64,000 nucleotides of DNA from Karalla daura (lineage: Eukaryota > Chordata > Actinopteri > Chaetodontiformes > Leiognathidae), in the NCBI GenBank assembly GCA_029224185.1, contig CM055200.1:9064170-9128169 (forward strand). The letters run 5' to 3'. Positions 11,701-25,985 of this stretch are shown here, in pieces (positions within the stretch are counted from its first letter, which is position 1; every line of letters starts with the position of its first letter). The position numbers and the translations under genes are program-made. The notes below the pieces were generated by a model. It saw nothing but the letters and a program-made list of their open reading frames with translations. It was not told where the DNA came from and did no database searches.

Positions 11701-14700
11701 TGGCGGCTGATGCTTACGGGCCTGAAAGGCTGAGTGATAGAGGTGGTGGCATTAGCAGTACCATTAGAGCTGTTAGTGAACTCACGATCATATACGTAGT
11801 ACCCCGACATGTTCAATGATCATATTTCATGTAAATGATCATTTTTCATGTTTTTTATTATTGTGATATGTTTTTTTTATTGTATTGATATGTGAAAATG
11901 TTTTGTATAAGTGCAATCGAAGCACTTATTATGATTGTTTATATTGGGGTACAGTCAGTGCATTTGATCCTCAGGACCCACCCTGAGACAGCCTGTATGG
12001 AACCATTATTGATACTTTATTATTTAGTTATTATTATTCATTACTATGTGGCTGAACGTGAAGTGTAAGGGGTATTATGGTTTTGGGCCAAACGTCACAT
12101 GTTTTTGGTGTTAATGTGATCACTGAAACACCATTTGGGTTAGAGTTTAGATATTTGCTAGACTGGTTCATCACTCATAGGGGAAGAACTGATTCAGTTT
12201 TCACACATTTGGGATTGTAAATAATAAGGTAACAATAGCTCCTCCACAGGTCAACGCATGACTGTGAAAGGAGCTAATGGCTCTAGTTACGTAGTGGAGA
12301 GCTTGCAGCTGACAACCACACTACCATTGCCACCTTGTGGTTGTGTCCGTAACCTGGCGGCTGATGCTTACGGGCCTGAAAGGCTGAGTGATAGAGGTGG
12401 TGGCATTAGCAGTACCATTAGAGCTGTTAGTGAACTCACGATCATATACGTAGTACCCCGACATGTTCAATGGTCATATTTCATGTAAATGATCATTTTT
12501 CATGTTTTTTATTATTGTGATATGTTTTTTTTATTGTATTGATATGTGAAAATGTTTTGTATAAGTGCTATGCAAGCACTTATTATGATTGTTTATATTG
12601 GGGTACAGTCAGTGCATTTGATCCTCAGGACCCACCCTGAGACAGCCTGTATGGAACCATTATTGATACTTTATTATTTATTTATTATTATTCATTATTT
12701 TGTGGCTGAACGTGAAGTGTAAGGGGTATTATGGTTTTGGGCCAAACGTCACATGTTTTTGGTGTTAATATGATCACTGAAACACCATTTGGGTGAGAGT
12801 TTAGATATTTGCTAGATAGGTTCATCACTCATAGGGGAAGAACTGATTCAGTTTTCACACATTTGGGATTGTCAATAATAAGGTAACAATAGTGCCTCCA
12901 AAGGTTAACGCATGACTGTGAAAGGAGCTAATGGCTCTAGTTACGTAGTGGAGAGCTTGCAGCTGACAACCACACTACCATTGCCACCTTGTGGTAGTGT
13001 CCGTAACCTGGCGGCTGATGCTTACGGGCCTGAAAGGCTGAGTGATAGAGGTGGTGGCATTAGCAGTACCATTAGAGCTGTTAGTGAACTCACGATCATA
13101 TACGTAGTACCCCGACATGTTCAATGATCATATTTCATGTAAATGATCATTTTTCATGTTTTTTATTATTGTGATATGTTTTTTTATATTGTATTGATGT
13201 GTGAAAATGTTTTGTATAAGTGCAATCGAAGCACTTATTATGATTGTTTATATTGGGGTACAGTCAGTGCATTTGATCCTCAGGACCCACCCTGAGACAG
13301 CCTGTATGGAACCATTATTGATACTTTATTATTTATTTATTATTATTCATTATTATGTGGCTGAACGTGAAGTGTAAGGGGTATTATGGTTTTGGGCAGA
13401 CCTTCACATGTCTTTGGTGTTAACGTGATAACTGGAACACCATTTGGGTGAGAGTTTAGATATTTGCTAGACTGGTTCATCACTCATAGGGGAAGAACTG
13501 ATTCAGTTTTCATGCATTTGGGATTGTAAATAATAAGGTCGCAATAGTACCTCCAAAGGTTAACGCATGACTGTGAAAGGAGCTAATGGCTCTAGTTACG
13601 TAGTGGAGAGCTTGCAGCTGACAACCACACTACCATTGCCACCTTGTGGTAGTGTCAGTAACCTGGCGGCTGATGCTTACGGGCCTGAAAGGCTGAGTGA
13701 TAGAGGTGGTGGCATTAGCAGTACCATTAGAGCTGTTAGTGAACTCACGATCATATACGTAGTACCCCGACATGTTCAATGATCATATTTCATGTAAATG
13801 ATCATTTTTCATGTTTTTTATTATTGTGATATGTTTTTTTTTATTGTATTGATATGTGAAAATGTTTTTTATAAGTGCAATCGAAGCACTTATTATGATT
13901 GTTTATATTGGGGTACAGTCAATGCATTTGATCCTCAGGACCCACCCTGAGACAGCCTGTATGGAACCATTATTGATACTTTATTATTTATTTATTATTA
14001 TTCATTATTATGTGGCTGAACGTGAAGTGTAAGGGGTGTTATGGTTTTGGGCCAAACGTCACATGTTTTTGGTGTTAACGTGATAACTGAAACACCATTT
14101 GGGTCAGAGTTTAGATATTTGCTAGATAGGTTCATCATTCATAGGGGAAGAACTGATTCAGTTTTCACACATTTGGGATTGTAAATAATAAGGTAACAAT
14201 AGTACCTCCAAAGGTTAACGCATGACTGTGAAAGGAGCTAATGGCTCTAGTTACGTAGTGGAGAGCTTGCAGCTGACAACCACACTACCATTGCCACCTT
14301 GTGGTAGTGTCCGTAACCTGGCGGCTGATGCTTACGGGCCTGAAAGGCTGAGTGATAGAGGTGGTGGCATTAGCAGTACCATTAGAGCTGTTAGTGAACT
14401 CACGATCATATACGTAGTACCCCGACATGTTCAATGATCATATTTCATGTAAATGATCATTTTTCATGTTTTTTATTATTGTGATATGTTTTTTTCTAAT
14501 GTATTGATATGTGAAAATGTTTTGTATAAGTGCAATCGAAGCACTTATTATGATTGTTTATATTGGGGTACAGTCAGTGCATTTGATCCTCAGGACCCAC
14601 CCTGAGACAGCCTGTATGGAACCATTATTGATACTTTATTATTTATTTATTATTATTCATTATTATGGGGCTGAACGTGAAGTGTAAGGGGTATTATGGT

Positions 14701-14876
14701 TTTGGGCCAAACGTCACATGTTTTTGGTGTTAATGAGATCACTGAAACACCATTTGGGTCAGAGTTTAGATATTTGCTAGATAGGTTCATCATTCATAGG
14801 GGAAGAACTGATTCAGTTTTCACACATTTGGGATTGTAAATAATAAGGTAACAATAGTACCTCCAAAGGTGAACGC

Positions 14877-16168
14877 ATGACTGTGAAAGGAGCTAATGGC
14901 TCTAGTTACGTAGTGGAGAGCTTGCAGCTGACAACCACACTACCATTGCCACCTTGTGGTAGTGTCCGTAACCTGGCGGCTGATGCTTACGGGCCTGAAA
15001 GGCTGAGTGATAGAGGTGGTGGCATTAGCAGTACCATTAGAGCTGTTAGTGAACTCACGATCTTATACGTAGTACCCCGACATGTTCAATGATCATATTT
15101 CATGTAAATGATCATTTTTCATGTTTTTTATTATTGTGATATGTTTTTTTATTGTATTGATATGTGAAAATGTTTTGTATAAGTGCAATCGAAGCACTTA
15201 TTATGATTGTTTGTATTGGGGTACAGTCAGTGCATTTGATCCTCAGGACCCACCCTGAGACAGCCTGTATGGAACCATTATTGATACTTTATTTATTATT
15301 ATTCATTATTATGTGGCTGAACGTGAAGTGTAAGGGGTATTATGGTTTTGGGCCAAACGTCACATGTGTTTGGTGTTAACGTGATCACTGAAACACCATT
15401 TGGGTCAGAGTTTAGATATTTGCTAGATAGGTTCATCATTCATAGGGGAAGAACTGATTCAGTTTTCACACATTTGGGATTGTAAATAATAAGGTAACAA
15501 TAGTACCTCCAAAGGTTAACGCATGACTGTGAAAGGAGCTAATGGCTCTAGTTACGTAGTGGAGAGCTTGCAGCTGACAACCACACTACCATTGCCACCT
15601 TGTGGTAGTGTCCGTAACCTGGCGGCTGATGCTTACGGGCCTGAAAGGCTGAGTGATAGAGGTGGTGGCATTAGCAGTACCATTAGAGCTGTTAGTGAAC
15701 TCACGATCATAAACGTAGTACCCCGACATGTTCAATGATCATATTTCATGTAAATGATCATTTTTCATGTTTTTTATTATTGTGATATGTTTTTTTATTG
15801 TATTGATATGTGAAAATGTTTTGTATAAGTGCAATCGAAGCACTTATTATGATTGTTTATATTGGGGTACAGTCAGTGCATTTGATCCTCAGGACCCACC
15901 CTGAGACAGCCTGTATGGAACCATTATTGATACTTTATTTATTATTATTCATTATTATGTGGCTGAACGTGAAGTGTAAGGGGTATTATGGTTTTGGGCC
16001 AAACGTCACATGTGTTTGGTGTTAACGTGATCACTGAAACACCATTTGGGTCAGAGTTTAGATATTTGCTAGATAGGTTCATCATTCATAGGGGAAGAAC
16101 TGATTCAGTTTTCACACATTTGGGATTGTAAATAATAAGGTAACAATAGTACCTCCAAAGGTTAACGC
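14877..16168 (+). repeat. Pair of 646-bp short monomers
   Basis: Two adjacent monomers share a shortened ATT/ATTT tract (about 7 bp missing), a shorter T-run, and the variants ACATGTGTTTGG and GTTAACGTGATCAC. They are the only 646-bp spacings in the array, so one arose from the other by a single-monomer duplication. Confidence 0.85.
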
Positions 16169-19100
16169 ATGACTGTGAAAGGAGCTAATGGCTCTAGTTA
16201 CGTAGTGGAGAGCTTGCAGCTGACAACCACACTACCATTGCCACCTTGTGGTAGTGTCCGTAACCTGGTGGCTGATGCTTACGGGCCTGAAAGGCTGAGT
16301 GATAGAGGTGGTGGCATTAGCAGTACCATTAGAGCTGTTAGTGAACTCACGATCGTATACGTAGTACCCCGACATGTTCAATGATCATATTTCATGTAAA
16401 TGATCATTTTTCATGTTTTTTATTATTGTGATATGTTTTTTTTTATTGTATTGACATGTGAAAATGTTTTGTATAAGTGCAATCGAAGCACTTATTATGA
16501 TTGTTTATATTGGGGTACAGTCAGTGCATTTGATCCTCAGGACCCACCCTGAGACAGCCTGTATGGAACCATTATTGATACTTTATTATTTATTTATTAT
16601 TAATCATTACTATGTGGCTGAACGTGAAGTGTCAGGGGTATTATGGTTTTGGGCCAAACGTCACATGTTTTTGGTGTTAATGTGATCACTGAAACACCAT
16701 TTGGGTCAGAGTTTAGATATTTGCTAGATAGGTTCATCACTCATAGGGGAAGAACTGATTCAGTTTTCACACATTTGGGATTGTAAATAATAAGGTAACA
16801 ATAGTACCTCCAAAGGTTAACGCATGACTGTGAAAGGAGCTAATGGCTCTAGTTACGTAGTGGAGAGCTTGCAGCTGACAACCACACTACCATTGCCACC
16901 TTGTGGTAGTGTCCGTAACCTGGCGGCTGATGCTTACGGGCCTGAAAGGCTGAGTGATAGAGGTGGTGGCATTAGCAGTACCATTAGAGCTGTTAGTGAA
17001 CTCACGATCGTATACGTAGTACCCCGACATGTTCAATGATCATATTTCATGTAAATGATCATTTTTCATGTTTTTTATTATTGTGATATGTTTTTTTTAT
17101 TGTATTGATATGTGAAAATGTTTTGTATAAGTGCAATCGAAGCACTTATTATGATTGTTTATATTGGGGTACAGTCAGTGCATTTGATCCTCAGGACCCA
17201 CCCTGAGACAGCCTGTATGGAACCATTATTGATACTTTATTATTTATTTATTATTATTCATTATTATGTGGCTGAACGTGAAGTGTAAGGGGTATTATGG
17301 TTTTGGGCCAAACGTCACATGTTTTTGGTGTTAATGTGATCACTGAAACACCATTTGGGTTAGAGTTTAGATATTTGCTAGACTGGTTCATCACTCATAG
17401 GGGAAGAACTGATTCAGTTTTCACACATTTGGGATTGTAAATAATAGGGTAACAGTAGTACCTCCAAAGGTGAACGCATGACTGTGAAAGGAGCTAATGG
17501 CTCTAGTTACGTAGTGGAGAGCTTGCAGCTGACAACCACACTACCATTGCCACCTTGTGGTAGTGTCCGTAACCTGGCGGCTGATGCTTACGGGCCTGAA
17601 AGGCTGAGTGATAGAGGTGGTGGCATTAGCAGTACCATTAGAGCTGTTAGTGAACTCACGATCATATACGTAGTACCCCGACATGTTCAATGATCATATT
17701 TCATGTAAATGATCATTTTTCATGTTTTTTATTATTGTGATATGTTTTTTTCTATTGTATTGATGTGTGAAAATGTTTTGTATAAGTGCAATCGAAGCAC
17801 TTTTTATGATTGTTTATATTGGGGTACAGTCAGTGCATTTGATCCTCAGGACCCACCCTGAGACAGCCTGTATGGAACCATTATTGATACTTTATTATTT
17901 ATTTATTATTATTCATTATTATGTGGCTGAACGTGAAGTGTAAGGGGTATTATGGTTTTGGGCCAAACGTCACATGTTTTTGGTGTTAATGTGATCACTG
18001 AAACACCATTTGGGTTAGAGTTTAGATATTTGCTAGACTGGTTCATCACTCATAGGGGAAGAACTGATTCAGTTTTCATGCATTTGGGATTGTAAATAAT
18101 AAGGTAACAATAGTACCTCCAAAGGTGAACGCATGACTGTGAAAGGAGCTAATGGCTCTAGTTACGTAGTGGAGAGCTTGCAGCTGACAACCACACTACC
18201 ATTGCCACCTTGTGGTAGTGTCCGTAACCTGGCGGCTGATGCTTACGGGCCTGAAAGGCTGAGTGATAGAGGTGGTGGCATTAGCAGTACCATTAGAGCT
18301 GTTAGTGAACTCACGATCATATACGTAGTACCCCGACATGTTCAATGGTCATATTTCATGTAAATAATCATTTTTCATGTTTTTTATTATTGTGATATGT
18401 TTTTTTTTATTGTATTGATATGTGAAAATGTTTTGTAAAAGTGCTATGCAAGCACTTATTATGATTGTTTATATTGGGGTACAGTCAGTGCATTTGATCC
18501 TCAGGACCCACCCTGAGACAGCCTGTATGGAACCATTATTGATACTTTATTATTTATTTATTATTATTCATTACTATGTGGCTGAACGTGAAGTGTAAGG
18601 GGTGTTATGGTTTTGGGCCAAACGTCACATGTTTTTGGTGTTAACGTGATAACTGAAACACCATTTGGGTCAGAGTTTAGATATTTGCTAGACTGGTTCA
18701 TCACTCATAGGGGAAGAACTGATTCAGTTTTCACACATTTGGGATTGTAAATAATAAGGTAACAATAGCTCCTCCACAGGTTAACGCATGACTGTGAAAG
18801 GAGCTAATGGCTCTAGTTACGTAGTGGAGAGCTTGCAGCTGACAACCACACTACCATTGCCACCTTGTGGTAGTGTCCGTAACCTGGCGGCTGATGCTTA
18901 CGGGCCTGAAAGGCTGAGTGATAGAGGTGGTGGCATTAGCAGTACCATTAGAGCTGTTAGTGAACTCACGATCATATACGTAGTACCCCGACATGTTCAA
19001 TGATCATATTTCATGTAAATGATCATTTTTCATGTTTTTTATTATTGTGATATGTTTTTTTTATTGTATTGATATGTGAAAATGTTTTGTAAAAGTGCTA

Positions 19101-20096
19101 TGCAAGCACTTATTATGATTGTTTATATTGGGGTACAGTCAGTGCATTTGATCCTCAGGACCCACCCTGAGACAGCCTGTATGGAACCATTATTGATACT
19201 TTATTATTTATTTATTATTATTCATTACTATGTGGCTGAACGTGAAGTGTAAGGGGTATTATGGTTTTGGGCCAAACGTCACATGTTTTTGGTGTTAATG
19301 TGATCACTGAAACACCATTTGGGTTAGAATTTAGATATTTGCTAGATAGGTTCATCACTCATAGGGGAAGAACTGATTCAGTTTTCACACATTTGGGATT
19401 GTAAATAATAAGGTAACAATAGTACCTCCAAAGGTTAACGCATGACTGTGAAAGGAGCTAATGGCTCTAGTTACGTAGTGGAGAGCTTGCAGCTGACAAC
19501 CACACTACCATTGCCACCTTGTGGTAGTGTCCGTAACCTGGCGGCTGATGCTTACGGGCCTGAAAGGCTGAGTGATAGAGGTGGTGGCATTAGCAGTACC
19601 ATTAGAGCTGTTAGTGAACTCACGATCATATACGTAGTACCCCGACATGTTCAATGATCATATTTCATGTAAATGATCATTTTTCATGTTTTTTATTATT
19701 GTGATATGTTTTTTTTATTGTATTGATATGTGAAAATGTTTTGTAAAAGTGCTATGCAAGCACTTATTATGATTGTTTATATTGGGGTACAGTCAGTGCA
19801 TTTGATCCTCAGGACCCACCCTGAGACAGCCTGTATGGAACCATTATTGATACTTTATTATTTATTTATGATTATTCATTACTATGTGGCTGAACGTGAA
19901 GTGTAAGGGGTATTATGGTTTTTGGGCCAAACGTCACATGTTTTTGGTGTTAATGTGATCACTGAAACACCATTTGGGTCAGAGTTTAGATATTTGCTAG
20001 ATAGGTTCATCACTCATAGGGGAAGAACTGATTCAGTTTTCACACATTTGGGATTGTAAATAATAAGGTAACAATAGTACCTCCAAAGGTTAACGC
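16169..20096 (+). repeat. Six-monomer block A
   Basis: Six monomers with landmark variants in order: GTGTCAGGGG (16,628), AATAATAGGGTAACAGTAG (17,440), GCACTTTTTATG (17,800), TGGTCATATTTCATG followed by AAATAATC (18,346), AGGGGTGTTATGG (18,598), and TATGATTATTC with GTTTTTGGGCC (19,870-19,925). The same order recurs to the right in block B. Confidence 0.75.
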
Positions 20097-23000
20097 ATGA
20101 CTGTGAAAGGAGCTAATGGCTCTAGTTACGTAGTGGAGAGCTTGCAGCTGACAACCACACTACCATTGCCACCTTGTGGTAGTGTCCGTAACCTGGCGGC
20201 TGATGCTTACGGGCCTGAAAGGCTGAGTGATAGAGGTGGTGGCATTAGCAGTACCATTAGAGCTGTTAGTGAACTCACGATCGTATACGTAGTACCCCGA
20301 CATGTTCAATGATCATATTTCATGTAAATGATCATTTTTCATGTTTTTTATTATTGTGATATGTTTTTTTTATTGTATTGATATGTGAAAATGTTTTGTA
20401 AAAGTGCTATGCAAGCACTTATTATGATTGTTTATATTGGGGTACAGTCAGTGCATTTGATCCTCAGGACCCACCCTGAGACAGCCTGTATGGAACCATT
20501 ATTGATACTTTATTATTTATTTATTATTAATCATTACTATGTGGCTGAACGTGAAGTGTCAGGGGTATTATGGTTTTGGGCCAAACGTCACATGTTTTTG
20601 GTGTTAATGTGATCACTGAAACACCATTTGGGTCAGAGTTTAGATATTTGCTAGATAGGTTCATCACTCATAGGGGAAGAACTGATTCAGTTTTCACACA
20701 TTTGGGATTGTAAATAATAAGGTAACAATAGTACCTCCAAAGGTTAACGCATGACTGTGAAAGGAGCTAATGGCTCTAGTTACGTAGTGGAGAGCTTGCA
20801 GCTGACAACCACACTACCATTGCCACCTTGTGGTAGTGTCCGTAACCTGGCGGCTGATGCTTACGGGCCTGAAAGGCTGAGTGATAGAGGTGGTGGCATT
20901 AGCAGTACCATTAGAGCTGTTAGTGAACTCACGATCGTATACGTAGTACCCCGACATGTTCAATGATCATATTTCATGTAAATGATCATTTTTCATGTTT
21001 TTTATTATTGTGATATGTTTTTTTTATTGTATTGATATGTGAAAATGTTTTGTATAAGTGCAATCGAAGCACTTATTATGATTGTTTATATTGGGGTACA
21101 GTCAGTGCATTTGATCCTCAGGACCCACCCTGAGACAGCCTGTATGGAACCATTATTGATACTTTATTATTTATTTATTATTATTCATTATTATGTGGCT
21201 GAACGTGAAGTGTAAGGGGTATTATGGTTTTGGGCCAAACGTCACATGTTTTTGGTGTTAATGTGATCACTGAAACACCATTTGGGTTAGAGTTTAGATA
21301 TTTGCTAGACTGGTTCATCACTCATAGGGGAAGAACTGATTCAGTTTTCACACATTTGGGATTGTAAATAATAGGGTAACAGTAGTACCTCCAAAGGTGA
21401 ACGCATGACTGTGAAAGGAGCTAATGGCTCTAGTTACGTAGTGGAGAGCTTGCAGCTGACAACCACACTACCATTGCCACCTTGTGGTAGTGTCCGTAAC
21501 CTGGCGGCTGATGCTTACGGGCCTGAAAGGCTGAGTGATAGAGGTGGTGGCATTAGCAGTACCATTAGAGCTGTTAGTGAACTCACGATCGTATACGTAG
21601 TACCCCGACATGTTCAATGATCATATTTCATGTAAATGATCATTTTTCATGTTTTTTATTATTGTGATATGTTTTTTTTATTGTATTGATATGTGAAAAT
21701 GTTTTGTATAAGTGCAATCGAAGCACTTATTATGATTGTTTATATTGGGGTACAGTCAGTGCATTTGATCCTCAGGACCCACCCTGAGACAGCCTGTATG
21801 GAACCATTATTGATACTTTATTATTTATTTATTATTATTCATTATTATGTGGCTGAACGTGAAGTGTAAGGGGTATTATGGTTTTGGGCCAAACGTCACA
21901 TGTTTTTGGTGTTAATGTGATCACTGAAACACCATTTGGGTTAGAGTTTAGATATTTGCTAGACTGGTTCATCACTCATAGGGGAAGAACTGATTCAGTT
22001 TTCACACATTTGGGATTGTAAATAATAGGGTAACAGTAGTACCTCCAAAGGTGAACGCATGACTGTGAAAGGAGCTAATGGCTCTAGTTACGTAGTGGAG
22101 AGCTTGCAGCTGACAACCACACTACCATTGCCACCTTGTGGTAGTGTCCGTAACCTGGCGGCTGATGCTTACGGGCCTGAAAGGCTGAGTGATAGAGGTG
22201 GTGGCATTAGCAGTACCATTAGAGCTGTTAGTGAACTCACGATCATATACGTAGTACCCCGACATGTTCAATGATCATATTTCATGTAAATGATCATTTT
22301 TCATGTTTTTTATTATTGTGATATGTTTTTTTCTATTGTATTGATGTGTGAAAATGTTTTGTATAAGTGCAATCGAAGCACTTTTTATGATTGTTTATAT
22401 TGGGGTACAGTCAGTGCATTTGATCCTCAGGACCCACCCTGAGACAGCCTGTATGGAACCATTATTGATACTTTATTATTTATTTATTATTATTCATTAT
22501 TATGTGGCTGAACGTGAAGTGTAAGGGGTATTATGGTTTTGGGCCAAACGTCACATGTTTTTGGTGTTAATGTGATCACTGAAACACCATTTGGGTTAGA
22601 GTTTAGATATTTGCTAGACTGGTTCATCACTCATAGGGGAAGAACTGATTCAGTTTTCATGCATTTGGGATTGTAAATAATAAGGTAACAATAGTACCTC
22701 CAAAGGTGAACGCATGACTGTGAAAGGAGCTAATGGCTCTAGTTACGTAGTGGAGAGCTTGCAGCTGACAACCACACTACCATTGCCACCTTGTGGTAGT
22801 GTCCGTAACCTGGCGGCTGATGCTTACGGGCCTGAAAGGCTGAGTGATAGAGGTGGTGGCATTAGCAGTACCATTAGAGCTGTTAGTGAACTCACGATCA
22901 TATACGTAGTACCCCGACATGTTCAATGATCATATTTCATGTAAATGATCATTTTTCATGTTTTTTATTATTGTGATATGTTTTTTTTATTGTATTGATA

Positions 23001-25985
23001 TGTGAAAATGTTTTGTATAAGTGCAATCGAAGCACTTATTATGATTGTTTATATTGGGGTACAGTCAGTGCATTTGATCCTCAGGACCCACCCTGAGACA
23101 GCCTGTATGGAACCATTATTGATACTTTATTATTTATTTATTATTATTTATTACTATGTGGCTGAACGTGAAGTGTAAGGGGTATTATGGTTTTGGGCCA
23201 AACGTCACATGTTTTTGGTGTTAATGTGATCACTGAAACACCATTTGGGTTAGAGTTTAGATATTTGCTAGACAGGTTCATCACTCATAGGGGAAGAACT
23301 GATTCAGTTTTCACACATTTGGGATTGTAAATAATAAGGTAACAATAGTACCTCCAAAGGTGAACGCATGACTGTGAAAGGAGCTAATGGCTCTAGTTAC
23401 GTAGTGGAGAGCTTGCAGCTGACAACCACACTACCATTGCCACCTTGTGGTAGTGTCCGTAACCTGGCGGCTGATGCTTACGGGCCTGAAAGGCTGAGTG
23501 ATAGAGGTGGTGGCATTAGCAGTACCATTAGAGCTGTTAGTGAACTCACGATCATATACGTAGTACCCCGACATGTTCAATGGTCATATTTCATGTAAAT
23601 AATCATTTTTCATGTTTTTTATTATTGTGATATGTTTTTTTTTATTGTATTGATATGTGAAAATGTTTTGTAAAAGTGCTATGCAAGCACTTATTATGAT
23701 TGTTTATATTGGGGTACAGTCAGTGCATTTGATCCTCAGGACCCACCCTGAGACAGCCTGTATGGAACCATTATTGATACTTTATTATTTATTTATTATT
23801 ATTCATTACTATGTGGCTGAACGTGAAGTGTAAGGGGTGTTATGGTTTTGGGCCAAACGTCACATGTTTTTGGTGTTAACGTGATAACTGAAACACCATT
23901 TGGGTCAGAGTTTAGATATTTGCTAGACTGGTTCATCACTCATAGGGGAAGAACTGATTCAGTTTTCACACATTTGGGATTGTAAATAATAAGGTAACAA
24001 TAGCTCCTCCACAGGTTAACGCATGACTGTGAAAGGAGCTAATGGCTCTAGTTACGTAGTGGAGAGCTTGCAGCTGACAACCACACTACCATTGCCACCT
24101 TGTGGTAGTGTCCGTAACCTGGCGGCTGATGCTTACGGGCCTGAAAGGCTGAGTGATAGAGGTGGTGGCATTAGCAGTACCATTAGAGCTGTTAGTGAAC
24201 TCACGATCATATACGTAGTACCCCGACATGTTCAATGATCATATTTCATGTAAATGATCATTTTTCATGTTTTTTATTATTGTGATATGTTTTTTTTATT
24301 GTATTGATATGTGAAAATGTTTTGTAAAAGTGCTATGCAAGCACTTATTATGATTGTTTATATTGGGGTACAGTCAGTGCATTTGATCCTCAGGACCCAC
24401 CCTGAGACAGCCTGTATGGAACCATTATTGATACTTTATTATTTATTTATTATTATTCATTACTATGTGGCTGAACGTGAAGTGTAAGGGGTATTATGGT
24501 TTTGGGCCAAACGTCACATGTTTTTGGTGTTAATGTGATCACTGAAACACCATTTGGGTTAGAATTTAGATATTTGCTAGATAGGTTCATCACTCATAGG
24601 GGAAGAACTGATTCAGTTTTCACACATTTGGGATTGTAAATAATAAGGTAACAATAGTACCTCCAAAGGTTAACGCATGACTGTGAAAGGAGCTAATGGC
24701 TCTAGTTACGTAGTGGAGAGCTTGCAGCTGACAACCACACTACCATTGCCACCTTGTGGTAGTGTCCGTAACCTGGCGGCTGATGCTTACGGGCCTGAAA
24801 GGCTGAGTGATAGAGGTGGTGGCATTAGCAGTACCATTAGAGCTGTTAGTGAACTCACGATCATATACGTAGTACCCCGACATGTTCAATGATCATATTT
24901 CATGTAAATGATCATTTTTCATGTTTTTTATTATTGTGATATGTTTTTTTTATTGTATTGATATGTGAAAATGTTTTGTAAAAGTGCTATGCAAGCACTT
25001 ATTATGATTGTTTATATTGGGGTACAGTCAGTGCATTTGATCCTCAGGACCCACCCTGAGACAGCCTGTATGGAACCATTATTGATACTTTATTATTTAT
25101 TTATTATTATTCATTACTATGTGGCTGAACGTGAAGTGTAAGGGGTATTATGGTTTTGGGCCAAACGTCACATGTTTTTGGTGTTAATGTGATCACTGAA
25201 ACACCATTTGGGTTAGAATTTAGATATTTGCTAGATAGGTTCATCACTCATAGGGGAAGAACTGATTCAGTTTTCACACATTTGGGATTGTAAATAATAA
25301 GGTAACAATAGTACCTCCAAAGGTGAACGCATGACTGTGAAAGGAGCTAATGGCTCTAGTTACGTAGTGGAGAGCTTGCAGCTGACAACCACACTACCAT
25401 TGCCACCTTGTGGTAGTGTCCGTAACCTGGCGGCTGATGCTTACGGGCCTGAAAGGCTGAGTGATAGAGGTGGTGGCATTAGCAGTACCATTAGAGCTGT
25501 TAGTGAACTCACGATCATATACGTAGTACCCCGACATGTTCAATGATCATATTTCATGTAAATGATCATTTTTCATGTTTTTTATTATTGTGATATGTTT
25601 TTTTTATTGTATTGATATGTGAAAATGTTTTGTAAAAGTGCTATGCAAGCACTTATTATGATTGTTTATATTGGGGTACAGTCAGTGCATTTGATCCTCA
25701 GGACCCACCCTGAGACAGCCTGTATGGAACCATTATTGATACTTTATTATTTATTTATGATTATTCATTACTATGTGGCTGAACGTGAAGTGTAAGGGGT
25801 ATTATGGTTTTTGGGCCAAACGTCACATGTTTTTGGTGTTAATGTGATCACTGAAACACCATTTGGGTCAGAGTTTAGATATTTGCTAGATAGGTTCATC
25901 ACTCATAGGGGAAGAACTGATTCAGTTTTCACACATTTGGGATTGTAAATAATAAGGTAACAATAGTACCTCCAAAGGTTAACGC
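20097..25985 (+). repeat. Nine-monomer block B, expanded copy of block A
   Basis: The block A landmarks recur in order: GTGTCAGGGG (20,556, exactly 3,928 bp on), AATAATAGGGTAACAGTAG (21,368 and again about 22,022), GCACTTTTTATG (22,380), TGGTCATATTTCATG plus AAATAATC (23,580), AGGGGTGTTATGG (23,834), and TATGATTATTC with GTTTTTGGGCC (25,755-25,812). Block B has three more monomers than block A, through duplications near 21,405 and 24,677 and an extra monomer at 22,714. Confidence 0.7.
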
